In this document: in pieces, positions 1 through 5,992 of the stretch
Numbering within the stretch: position 1 is the first letter of the stretch
Layout of the letters: each line of letters opens with the position of its first letter
Assembly (NCBI GenBank): GCA_018500065.2
Contig: JAHBAO020000352.1
Span: 1 to 7,853, forward strand
Source of the DNA: Octadecabacter sp.
Lineage (GTDB): Bacteria > Pseudomonadota > Alphaproteobacteria > Rhodobacterales > Rhodobacteraceae
Direction of reading: 5' to 3'
DNA: 7,853 bases
Notes under the pieces: model-generated
What the model saw: the letters and a program-made list of their open reading frames with translations, nothing else
What the model was told of the DNA's origin: nothing
Databases searched by the model: none
Program-made: the position numbers and the translations under genes

Positions 1-125
1 GTCCGAATACTACTCAGGTCAACAAACCGATCAATCGACCGCAACAAGTGGTTTTGGGGAACGTGATCTTCCAACGAGAACTCATAAAACAGAGCTGCCT
101 GCGCCTCCTGCCTTGGTCCCAACAT
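1..125 (-). CDS. IS1182-family transposase, N-terminal fragment (runs off left edge)
   Basis: Reading leftward from the ATG at 125-123 gives 41 codons without a stop before the window ends. The protein begins MLGPRQEAQAALFYEF and continues SLEDHVPQNHLL, RSIDRFVDLSSIR. This is the characteristic start of IS1182-type transposases, which open with a DUF772-like N-terminal domain ahead of a DDE catalytic domain. The product would cut and rejoin the ends of its own insertion element. Only the N-terminal domain is visible; the DDE residues lie outside the window, so whether the copy is intact cannot be judged. It is too short in the window to show up as a long reading frame. It is not part of the transporter operon, although it points the same way as the SnoaL-like gene that ends at 464. 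The family call is from remembered sequence similarity and is quite firm. Confidence 0.85.
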   Translation of the reverse strand, partial: MLGPRQEAQAALFYEFSLEDHVPQNHLLRSIDRFVDLSSIR

Positions 126-206
126 CGCAAATCCCCCAATCAATAAAGGAATTGAATCAGCGATTACCCCTTCGATCAAGCAAGAGTTTTTCAACACAAT
201 CAGCCC
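1..206 (-). mobile_element. End of an IS1182-type insertion sequence (partial)
   Basis: The transposase start at 125 reads out of the window to the left, so only the promoter-side end of the element is present. On the minus strand upstream of the start, a stretch at about 184-206 (GGGCTGATTGTGTTGAAAAA and a few more bases) has the look of an IS terminus, from general familiarity with alphaproteobacterial elements. The other end, and therefore the matching inverted repeat and the target duplication, lie outside the window. The outer boundary at 206 is a guess and could be off by tens of bases. Confidence 0.5.
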
Positions 207-463
207 AATGCGACGGATGCTGCGCTGTGCGCAAATGTCCGCCTTTCGGAGAATTAAGGGTAAATTTAGGAAGGTGGCTCCAACTGACTAATAGCCTGAC
301 GAACCACAACCTGCGACGGCCTTCAAAGTTAGTGATAGCCTCCGCACTTCCGTCGATAATCGACTGAAAGTGGACCTGCACGTAAAGAGCGCGATGAGCA
401 GCAAGTTCGTCACCGAGGGAGCGTGAACGTGATGAAATTCACTATTCGAATGCACTTCCTCTC
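126..463. other. Intergenic spacer without a supported gene
   Basis: This stretch separates the transposase start from the end of the leftward operon. Its left part (to about 206) is probably the untranslated end of the insertion sequence. The rest shows no frame with a good start and ribosome binding site. Two overlapping open frames, 113-367 (plus, TTG start) and 381-157 (minus, GTG start), lack these and match nothing I recognise. A short palindrome, GTCGATAATCGAC, lies at 352-364. Just beyond the stop codon at 464 I find only a weak 5-bp inverted repeat (423-427 with 438-442) and no U-rich tail, so no convincing terminator for the leftward operon. Confidence 0.5.
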
Positions 464-1474
464 TTAGGCTGGTGGCGAATACTCAGTACCCGCGATCCCG
501 GCCATCCGCGTTAGCACGTCGTCACCCAGCTGCGCCAACCAGTAAAGCAAATCGATGAAGATCCAATTCTCGGCCAGCTTGTCGCCCTCGCGGCGATAGA
601 TATCAATCACGCGGAATTCACACGCCTTGTCGGTGCCGGGCATTCCCATGAATCCGCCATGGAGTTTGGCTGTGAAGTTGGGCCAGCCAAAGAAACCGCC
701 ATACTGCCCCTCTGCCAACCGCGCCACGTGGTTCGTGGACGAGCGATCGTAGAATGCAGCACGAAATGGACCCGAGTGTTGCTTGGCGTAGCGTTCGATT
801 GTGTAGGTCGCACCAATGCCCGTCGGACCCCACCAGATCATATCGTCATGCCATGTGCGGGCCAGTTCTTCTTCCAAGGGAAGACCCAACTGCCATGTAC
901 CCAGATCGCCAATCATCGCGTTGATCGCCGCCAAGGTAGCGGCGCCCTCTGCCGCCGGCTGCGCTTCATGCAAAAGTCCATCATGCGTCATTGGACCCGG
1001 TTGAACCAATTGCGCCGCGGTTTGCGGCGGAAACGGGTTCTGCCCTGCCTGCACCATCAAATGGGGTATGTCGACGTGCAGCATCGTCTCGGCAATCTTG
1101 CCGTTCTCAATGCGGTTAAACTCGCAATAGCGCAACATGGTGATCTTACGGCTTGGACGGATGCCCAGCCACACCGCATCAAACAGCCCCAAAAGATGCC
1201 CCATAGAGACCACCCAGACCCCCTCGCCCACGGTATTTTCGCCCGCAAAGAAGATATCCTCGCGTCGCTGCAACCGTGTCAGGGACTCCAACAATGGCCC
1301 CCAAAACACCCGCGCTACATCACCAGCACCGTGTTGTTCATAAAAGGGGTGCATACCGCGCCAGTGCCAATCTGCGGTCGTATGGACGGCCAGCACGTCC
1401 CCAATCGTTTCTGGGGTCGCACCTTTCATGTCCGAGTAAAGTGCGCGCACAATTGCCTTTTGATCTTGAAACAT
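464..1474 (-). CDS. Tandem SnoaL/NTF2-like domain protein, 336 aa
   Basis: The protein appears to contain two SnoaL-like (NTF2-fold) domains, roughly residues 5-150 and 170-325, about twice the usual single-domain length. Such domains form a cone-shaped pocket. Family members include polyketide cyclases, ketosteroid-isomerase-like enzymes, dehydratases and non-enzymatic binding proteins. The second domain has HDDMIWWGPTGIG at 209-221, DRS at 243-245, GGFMGM at 273-278 and AQLGDDV near 314-320. These match the 151-residue protein encoded at 5993 nearly motif for motif. The first domain is more divergent, with HTTADWHWRG at 31-40 and a VDIPHLM stretch at 134-140 as the probable equivalents. There is no signal peptide, so it should be cytoplasmic. 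The ATG at 1474 lies 3 bases after the permease stop and is served by AAAGGA within the end of the permease gene, which points to translational coupling. It is the last gene of the leftward operon. It probably acts on the imported compound or a derivative, but the reaction is unknown. Confidence 0.85.
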   Translation of the reverse strand: MFQDQKAIVRALYSDMKGATPETIGDVLAVHTTADWHWRGMHPFYEQHGAGDVARVFWGPLLESLTRLQRREDIFFAGENTVGEGVWVVSMGHLLGLFDAVWLGIRPSRKITMLRYCEFNRIENGKIAETMLHVDIPHLMVQAGQNPFPPQTAAQLVQPGPMTHDGLLHEAQPAAEGAATLAAINAMIGDLGTWQLGLPLEEELARTWHDDMIWWGPTGIGATYTIERYAKQHSGPFRAAFYDRSSTNHVARLAEGQYGGFFGWPNFTAKLHGGFMGMPGTDKACEFRVIDIYRREGDKLAENWIFIDLLYWLAQLGDDVLTRMAGIAGTEYSPPA

Positions 1475-1477
1475 CTC

Positions 1478-2359
1478 TTATCCTTTAACAGCGCCCGCCG
1501 TCAGACCTGACACGATCTGACGCTGGAAGAACAGAATCAACACAAACAATGGCGCCGTGGCCGACACAACCGCCGCAACCGCAAACATAACGTTTCCTTC
1601 CTCGAACGTAGAGCCGAGGAAGGAGGCAATTTTCGGGACCATCGTCGCATTGTCTTGACTTAGCAACACCGCCGTCACGGCGAAGTCGTTATAGGCCAGC
1701 AGGAACGAAAACAGACCCGTCGTAATCACGCCCGGCCACATCACCGGGATAATCACATGGCGGAACGCCTGAAAGCGCGTGCAGCCATCGACCATTGCGC
1801 TTTCGTCCAGATCTTTAGGGATGGTCAGAAAAAACGAATGCAGCATCCACAACGTAAACGGCTGGTTGATCGCGACCAAAACGATGATCGAGGTTTCCAA
1901 CCGACCCCAGACGCCCCATTCAAAGAACGGCAACAAATAGCCCGACACCAGCGTGATATGCGGCATGGCGCGAAACACCAGCGCCAGCATCAACAGCCAG
2001 AACGCATACCGGTAGCCGGACCGCGCCAGCGCGTAGCCCCCCAATGTGCCAAACGTCAACGAAATCACAACAACGCAGACCACCACGATCATAGTGTTCA
2101 AGGCCGCGCGCCAGAATTCCTTTTCGATCCATGCGCCTTCATAACCGTTCAACGTGAAATAGCCGCCCGTCTCGGCGATGGTGCGCGTGCCCGACAGCGC
2201 ATTCGTCCAATCCGCCTTCGAAAAGAAATCCCCCTGCACTTTGAAGGATCCCCAAAGGGTCCACAAAAAGGGAAAGGACGCGATCACGGCCCAAAGGACG
2301 ATCAGTACCCCCGTAAGAATGACCAGCCCGCGTGAGCGTTGAGAAGCCTTGGACGCCAT
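1478..2359 (-). CDS. CUT1-type ABC transporter permease 2 (MalG/UgpE-like), 293 aa
   Basis: This is the second membrane subunit of the importer and belongs to the MalG-like half of the sugar permease pair. Hydrophobic segments lie at about residues 12-35, 88-108, 118-140, 157-178, 210-232 and 258-280, giving the usual six spans. The cytoplasmic EAA loop that docks on the ATPase is ESAMVDGCTRFQAF at about 186-199, with Ser in place of the first Ala of the canonical motif. A periplasmic loop of some 45 residues follows the first span, as is normal for MalG relatives. I chose the ATG at 2359; a TTG two codons upstream at 2365 is also possible but would overlap the stop of permease 1. With the ATG, the gap to the upstream stop is only 2 bases, so translation is probably coupled. 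The stop lies 3 bases before the SnoaL-like gene. The transporter role is firm; the substrate is not known. Confidence 0.93.
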   Translation of the reverse strand: MASKASQRSRGLVILTGVLIVLWAVIASFPFLWTLWGSFKVQGDFFSKADWTNALSGTRTIAETGGYFTLNGYEGAWIEKEFWRAALNTMIVVVCVVVISLTFGTLGGYALARSGYRYAFWLLMLALVFRAMPHITLVSGYLLPFFEWGVWGRLETSIIVLVAINQPFTLWMLHSFFLTIPKDLDESAMVDGCTRFQAFRHVIIPVMWPGVITTGLFSFLLAYNDFAVTAVLLSQDNATMVPKIASFLGSTFEEGNVMFAVAAVVSATAPLFVLILFFQRQIVSGLTAGAVKG

Positions 2360-2361
2360 GA

Positions 2362-3393
2362 TCAAACCCGCTTTCGGTTAAAGTCGCGCCATGTGCGGAT
2401 CAGCACAGGCGTCAGAAGAATGGCCACGCCACAGATCGTAAGGACCGAAGTAGCCGCCGCAGAGCCGAACAGCTGCACATCGCCACCGCGCAAATCATTG
2501 AAAATAACCCAACTCAGAGAGGTGGCAGAGGCCTGCGCGCTAAAGCCGACGATGGGTTCAAAAACGCGGAAGTTGTCCATCAACTGGATTAGCGTGATGA
2601 ATACCGCAAGCGGGGCCACGTAAGGAAACACCACATAGCGCACCTTCTGCCAGCGCCCCGCCCCGTCAAGTGACGCGGCCTCCAACGTGTCTTCGGGCAC
2701 GGTTTGCAGGCCCGCATAGAAGACAACGAAGGCGAAAGGCGTTGATGACCAAACCCCATACACCATCAACATCACCCAGGTCAGCCAAGGCGACGCCTTT
2801 AACGACAGGGAATTATCATCAAAGATGTTTTGCAACGCGGCGCCCAGAACGCCCTCTGCATCGACCATCCAGAAAAGGATCAATGATCCCACCAGAGGCG
2901 TCACGATCATCGGCAACAAAGAAACAAAGATCGTCGGCCCCTTGAAAACGCGCGGCAATGAATTGACACCCAGCGCAATGAACAACCCAAAGAGCAGCAC
3001 CAGTGGCGTCACCACAAACGTGAATGTCAGCGTAAAACTAAGGGCCTTATAGAAGGGCAGGTTGTAAACCGCAGACAGGAAACCGCTCCATGTGTCTTGG
3101 GTGGCCCATGCTTCTCCCACTTCGTCAAAGGCCAGATGCGCGCGGTTGGTGTAGGTGCCCAGCCCGTTAAAGCGGCCCAAAGGCTGCTCTTCGCGCAATT
3201 GCCGCATCGCCTCTTGATCGACGTTGACCTCGGGTGTGCACCCGAACGGGCCACAATTCTCGACCTCGATCAAAACCTGTTCGTGCTCGATATGCATCGA
3301 TTGCACGATGACCGAGATGATGGGGACGAAAATGAACAAAAACATCGCCAGAGCGGACGGCAGAATGAACCACATGAAGGTCTTATGGGGCAT
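2362..3393 (-). CDS. CUT1-type ABC transporter permease 1 (MalF/UgpA-like), 343 aa
   Basis: This is the first membrane subunit of the importer. A hydrophobic span lies at residues 7-30, with five more at about 117-142, 153-176, 203-228, 257-273 and 308-334. The EAA loop is present at 238-253, with EAASLDGAGRWQ and then KVRY, leading into FPYVAP. The loop between the first two spans is long, about 80 residues, acidic, and contains a CGPFGC pair at 47-52 that could form a small disulfide loop outside the membrane. The open frame extends to 3576, but that extra part overlaps the binding-protein gene and reads as low-complexity basic sequence. The ATG at 3393 has AGGAG 11 bases upstream and gives the normal MPHKTF start just before the first span. 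It follows the binding-protein gene after a 70-base gap containing a hairpin. It should pair with permease 2 and two copies of the ATPase. Confidence 0.93.
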   Translation of the reverse strand: MPHKTFMWFILPSALAMFLFIFVPIISVIVQSMHIEHEQVLIEVENCGPFGCTPEVNVDQEAMRQLREEQPLGRFNGLGTYTNRAHLAFDEVGEAWATQDTWSGFLSAVYNLPFYKALSFTLTFTFVVTPLVLLFGLFIALGVNSLPRVFKGPTIFVSLLPMIVTPLVGSLILFWMVDAEGVLGAALQNIFDDNSLSLKASPWLTWVMLMVYGVWSSTPFAFVVFYAGLQTVPEDTLEAASLDGAGRWQKVRYVVFPYVAPLAVFITLIQLMDNFRVFEPIVGFSAQASATSLSWVIFNDLRGGDVQLFGSAAATSVLTICGVAILLTPVLIRTWRDFNRKRV

Positions 3394-3430
3394 CGTGTCG
3401 GTCGCTCCTGTTATCGGTGATCTTATGGGT

Positions 3431-3454
3431 GGGCCGCCCCGACGGGGACGGCCC
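3431..3454 (-). promoter_or_regulatory. GC-rich hairpin between binding-protein and permease genes
   Basis: In the leftward transcript, GGGCCG-T-CCCC can pair with GGGG-CGGCCC around a GTC loop. This gives a 10-bp stem with one bulged base, starting about 9 bases after the binding-protein stop codon. No U-run follows, so it is not a standard intrinsic terminator. Hairpins at this position in importer operons commonly protect the upstream message or partly stop transcription, so that more binding protein than permease is made. That role is inferred here. Confidence 0.6.
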
Positions 3455-3463
3455 TGTGTCGTC

Positions 3464-4702
3464 TTACTCGATGAAGCCTTGCTCGGTCGCCGCGGCGATA
3501 TAGGCCGCTTCGACGTCTGCAAGCGCCTGCTCGGCGCTCTCTTCACCTTGCATGAATTCTGCCAGCTCGTTGCCAAGGGCCGTGTGCATTAGCCCCATGA
3601 AGGGGATCATCGGATAGGGCTTGGTGCCCGACGCTGCGGTTGCCGCAACGCCAGCCGCGGCGGGGCCGGGCTTATAGGCAGGCGACAGCCAGACAGCCGC
3701 GTCATTGTTGGCCGAGACGACCTCGTCACGCATGCCGTGGACCATCGCGATGAAGGATGCCTCTGCGTCTTCGTCGCTGATGTTGCTGGCGACCGTGAAG
3801 CCGTCCCACCACAAGGTCGAGGCTGGCGTATCACCGCCCGCAACGGTCGGCGCGCCTGCCAAGACGGTCGTGGATGTCACTTCTTCGGTGGATCCTTCGT
3901 CATCCAGGATCGGCCCGCCACGTGACCCCCACATAAAGCCGAGCGCCGCATTGCCTGCTTCCCATTCTGCCGCTGTCTCGTTTGAGGCAAACGTCAAGAA
4001 GTCAGGATCGGAATACTCGGCCAGCGCCTTCATCATTTCCAGCGTGGCAACACCGGTTTCGTTGTTGATGGCTGGGTTCGCAGAGCCGGCCTCAAAGAAG
4101 TCGCCGCCGTGGCCCAGATACATATTGATGAACTCCTCACCAAGGTTCCAGCCCACGGCTGTGTTGGTGATGAACGGGTTTTCCATCAGCCCCTGACTGC
4201 GAATTTCCTCGGCAGCGGCCAGAACCTCTTCGTAGGTGGTGGGCACGTCAACACCCGCAGCCTCAAGCACGTCAGAGCGATAGAACAGATGCTGCGCGTT
4301 CGCCATAAACGCAATTGCCACAACCTCTCCCCCCACCGAGATGCGCTGATTCATGGGAATGTCGGGCGCATGGGCTGCGATCAGATCGTCCAGAGGACGG
4401 ATCAGGCCTTCGTTCAGCAATGCAACGATCGAACTGTTGGCAACAACGGCGACGGTATACTCGGCCGGATTGGCGGTCAGGGCTGCAACCTGGATGTCGC
4501 GATGCTCGGTCGTGGCGTTTGTGGTAACGTCAGCGCCCTCGCACTCAGCGGCGCCCGCGCTTACGGCGTTCACGGCGGCAAAGTCGTTGGAAAGAATGCT
4601 GGCGCGCCCTTCGGCGCCACAGCCGTGGCCGTCCGCGTAAGCGGCCGCTCCCATCGTCAGAGCAACGGCCGTTGCCCCCATCAATTTGGTCATTTTCGTC
4701 AT
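3464..4702 (-). CDS. Periplasmic solute-binding protein of sugar-type ABC importer, 412 aa
   Basis: This protein captures the substrate in the periplasm and delivers it to the permeases. The start MTKMTKLMGATAVALTMG is a classic Sec signal peptide: two lysines, then a hydrophobic core, then an AYA cleavage motif, probably cut between residues 23 and 24 to give DGHGCG. The length and layout fit the family-1 extracellular binding proteins (SBP_bac_1) that serve CUT1 importers. The mature protein is strongly acidic, as is common in marine bacteria. It has two early cysteines (C28 and C54) that could form a disulfide. The frame runs 14 codons further upstream, but the ATG at 4702 has GGGAGA 7 bases before it and begins the signal peptide directly, so it is the better start. 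It is the first gene of the leftward operon and is followed by the two permeases. The N-terminal lobe is shorter on recognisable motifs than MalE or UgpB, so the ligand cannot be predicted. Confidence 0.92.
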   Translation of the reverse strand: MTKMTKLMGATAVALTMGAAAYADGHGCGAEGRASILSNDFAAVNAVSAGAAECEGADVTTNATTEHRDIQVAALTANPAEYTVAVVANSSIVALLNEGLIRPLDDLIAAHAPDIPMNQRISVGGEVVAIAFMANAQHLFYRSDVLEAAGVDVPTTYEEVLAAAEEIRSQGLMENPFITNTAVGWNLGEEFINMYLGHGGDFFEAGSANPAINNETGVATLEMMKALAEYSDPDFLTFASNETAAEWEAGNAALGFMWGSRGGPILDDEGSTEEVTSTTVLAGAPTVAGGDTPASTLWWDGFTVASNISDEDAEASFIAMVHGMRDEVVSANNDAAVWLSPAYKPGPAAAGVAATAASGTKPYPMIPFMGLMHTALGNELAEFMQGEESAEQALADVEAAYIAAATEQGFIE

Positions 4703-4752
4703 CTTGTCTTCTCCCGTTGGTGTATTTTTTTGGACGCACTCCACCGTTTCGA

Positions 4753-4781
4753 ATCAGAGCCCGCCATGCATACGTTTGCAA
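4753..4781 (-). promoter_or_regulatory. Possible promoter of the leftward transporter operon
   Basis: On the minus strand, TTGCAA (4781-4776) and TCTGAT (4758-4753) are separated by 17 bases; each matches 4 of 6 positions of the sigma-70 consensus. The operator-like palindrome at 4767-4780 overlaps the -35 box and the spacer, so a bound repressor would block it. The match is weak and is proposed mainly because of spacing and position. Confidence 0.3.
4767..4780. promoter_or_regulatory. LacI-family-type operator 1 (TGCATACGTTTGCA)
   Basis: This is a 14-bp near-perfect palindrome centred on CG, with one mismatched position pair, which is the hallmark of LacI/GalR-family sites. The identical 14-mer recurs at 4915-4928. 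This copy lies 64 bases upstream of the binding-protein start. A second inverted repeat overlaps it, CGTTTG at 4773-4778 with CAAACG at 4783-4788. The whole is flanked by CCCGCC (4760-4765) and GGCGGG (4788-4793). No regulator gene is in the window. Confidence 0.65.
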
Positions 4782-4861
4782 TCAAACGGCGGGTTTAAGC
4801 GTAATGCAAGAAAAAACGCAAATCGGCGCCTCTCGCTTCGCGATGCTGCAACTGCGAGCAA

Positions 4862-4875
4862 AACAAACGTATAGA
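4862..4875. promoter_or_regulatory. Degenerate third operator-like site
   Basis: AACAAACGTATAGA matches the reverse complement of the two perfect sites (TGCAAACGTATGCA) at 10 of 14 positions, including the nine-base core CAAACGTAT at 4864-4872. It lies between the two perfect copies and just upstream of the possible -10 box TAGAAT at 4894-4899. It could be an auxiliary site or chance similarity. Confidence 0.35.
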
Positions 4876-4893
4876 AATCACTTGCCGCGACCC

Positions 4894-4899
4894 TAGAAT
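4894..4899 (+). promoter_or_regulatory. Possible -10 box for the rightward operon
   Basis: TAGAAT matches the sigma-70 -10 consensus at 5 of 6 positions. I see no good -35 box 16-18 bases upstream. Transcription starting about 7 bases downstream would place operator 2 (4915-4928) just inside the transcript, where a bound repressor would act as a roadblock. Confidence 0.3.
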
Positions 4900-4914
4900 C
4901 GGAATTACACCTAT

Positions 4915-4928
4915 TGCATACGTTTGCA
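4915..4928. promoter_or_regulatory. LacI-family-type operator 2 (TGCATACGTTTGCA)
   Basis: This is an exact second copy of the 14-bp near-palindrome found at 4767-4780, in the same orientation, with centres 148 bp apart. It ends right at the ribosome binding site of the ATPase gene and 14 bases before its likely start. The paired copies flank the divergent control region, which argues for one shared repressor acting on both operons, possibly by looping. Confidence 0.65.
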
Positions 4929-4935
4929 AGAAAGG
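4928..4935 (+). promoter_or_regulatory. Ribosome binding site that points to an ACG start
   Basis: AAGAAAGG is followed by 7 bases and then ACG at 4943-4945. That is the ideal spacing for a start codon. No ATG, GTG, TTG or CTG is in frame between the upstream stop (4802-4804) and 5078. Confidence 0.5.
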
Positions 4936-4942
4936 CGCCCTC

Positions 4943-5989
4943 ACGGCCGAAATTCAGCTCAAAAATATCCACAAACGCTGGGGCAGTTTTGTCGGCGTCG
5001 AGAATTTCGACCTCACCATCGCGGACCAGGAATTCCTTGTCCTTCTTGGCCCGTCAGGTTGCGGCAAGACAACGACGATGCGGATGATCGCAGGACTGGA
5101 AGACCCCACCGAGGGCGACATCCTTGTGGACGGCAAACGTATCAACGATCTTGAGCCCAAAGACCGCGATTGCGCCATGGTATTCCAGTCTTACGCGCTC
5201 TACCCCAACCTCGACGTCTATGAGAACATCCGTTTCCCGCTGCGCATGCGCAAAGTCCCATCATCCGAGCACAAAGAGCGCGTCATGCGTGCCTCGGCGA
5301 TGGTCGAGCTCGACGATTTCCTGCACCGTAAGCCTGCGGCACTCTCAGGTGGACAACGCCAACGCGTGGCCTTGGCCCGTGCAATCGTGCGTCAGCCCAA
5401 CGTTTTTCTGATGGATGAGCCGCTGTCCAATCTCGACGCCAAGTTGCGGGTTTCTACGCGCGCCCAGATTAAGAACCTCAGCCACGAGCTAAAGGTCACA
5501 ACGATCTATGTGACCCACGACCAGATCGAAGCCATGACACTGGCTGACCGTGTTGTCGTTATGTCAGCAGGTGTCGTTCAACAAGTTGGCTCCCCTACAG
5601 AGATATACGACAATCCAGCCAATACCTTCGTGGCCAGCTTCATCGGGTCTCCTGCCATGAACCTGCTTGAAGGTACAATCGACGGCGGCACCTTCACCGG
5701 CAATGACGTTACAATCACAGGATTGAACAGCACGCTCTCTGGCCCAGTCACTCTTGGCTACCGCGCCGAAGACGCCGCGATTGGTGGTGATGCTCCATCT
5801 GTGAACGCACCGGTCTATTCGATGGAGCTGTTGGGCGATGCCACAATGGTCACATTTCGTATCGGTGGCACCATCGCGACGGTGAAGGCCGACAAAGACT
5901 TCCGCGCCGCGATCGGCGAAACTGTTGCCGCTACAATTCCTGCTGCGACCTGCCACCTGTTTGATGCCAACACCGGCGAGCGTCTTTGA
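4943..5989 (+). CDS. CUT1-type ABC transporter ATP-binding protein (MalK/UgpC-like), 348 aa, apparent ACG start
   Basis: This is the ATPase that powers the importer. Numbering from the ACG at 4943, Walker A GPSGCGKTT is at 36-44, the Q-loop FQSYALYP begins near 81, the signature LSGGQ is at 134-138, Walker B FLMDEP is at 155-160, the D-loop SNLD is at 162-165 and the switch histidine of THD is at 193. A TOBE-like regulatory region follows from about 240. All catalytic residues are present. The oddity is the start. The first ATG in frame (5078) lies after Walker A and would give an inactive protein. The conserved N-terminus AEIQLKNIHKRWG is preceded by ACG, exactly where relatives have ATG, with AAGAAAGG 7 bases before it. 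Either ACG is used, or this is a recent ATG-to-ACG change, or it is a base-call error. The stop is 3 bases from the next gene. It is encoded apart from its permeases, in the divergent operon, but no other ATPase is in the window. Confidence 0.88.
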   Translation, partial: TAEIQLKNIHKRWGSFVGVENFDLTIADQEFLVLLGPSGCGKTTTMRMIAGLEDPTEGDILVDGKRINDLEPKDRDCAMVFQSYALYPNLDVYENIRFPLRMRKVPSSEHKERVMRASAMVELDDFLHRKPAALSGGQRQRVALARAIVRQPNVFLMDEPLSNLDAKLRVSTRAQIKNLSHELKVTTIYVTHDQIEAMTLADRVVVMSAGVVQQVGSPTEIYDNPANTFVASFIGSPAMNLLEGTIDGGTFTGNDVTITGLNSTLSGPVTLGYRAEDAAIGGDAPSVNAPVYSMELLGDATMVTFRIGGTIATVKADKDFRAAIGETVAATIPAATCHLFDANTGERL

Positions 5990-5992
5990 GTC

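Noticed and set aside
157..438. Leftward frame in the left spacer (reads DELAAHRALYVQVHFQ and on), considered as a gene remnant
   Set aside because: It has only a GTG start at 381, no ribosome binding site, runs into the probable insertion-sequence end, and matches no family I recognise.
659..1510. Long rightward open frame of 283 codons opposite the tandem SnoaL-like gene
   Set aside because: It lies fully antisense to a well-supported gene, has a composition rich in Arg, His, Gln and Cys typical of a shadow frame, and shows no recognisable domain.
1757..2335. Rightward open frame of 192 codons opposite permease 2
   Set aside because: It is antisense to a clear membrane permease and reads as low-complexity Arg/Gln/His-rich sequence, a mirror of hydrophobic codons.
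3394..3576. N-terminal 61-residue extension of permease 1
   Set aside because: It overlaps the end of the binding-protein gene, is basic and low in complexity, and a well-placed ATG with AGGAG at 3393 starts directly before the first membrane span.
4109..4798. Rightward open frame of 229 codons opposite the binding-protein gene
   Set aside because: It is antisense to the binding protein, which has a signal peptide, a good ribosome binding site and the expected operon position.
4924..5154. TTG-started frame overlapping the beginning of the ATPase, as a possible true start followed by a frameshift
   Set aside because: Its product resembles no ATPase sequence, while the ATPase frame is continuous and conserved from the ACG at 4943 onward, so no frameshift is needed.
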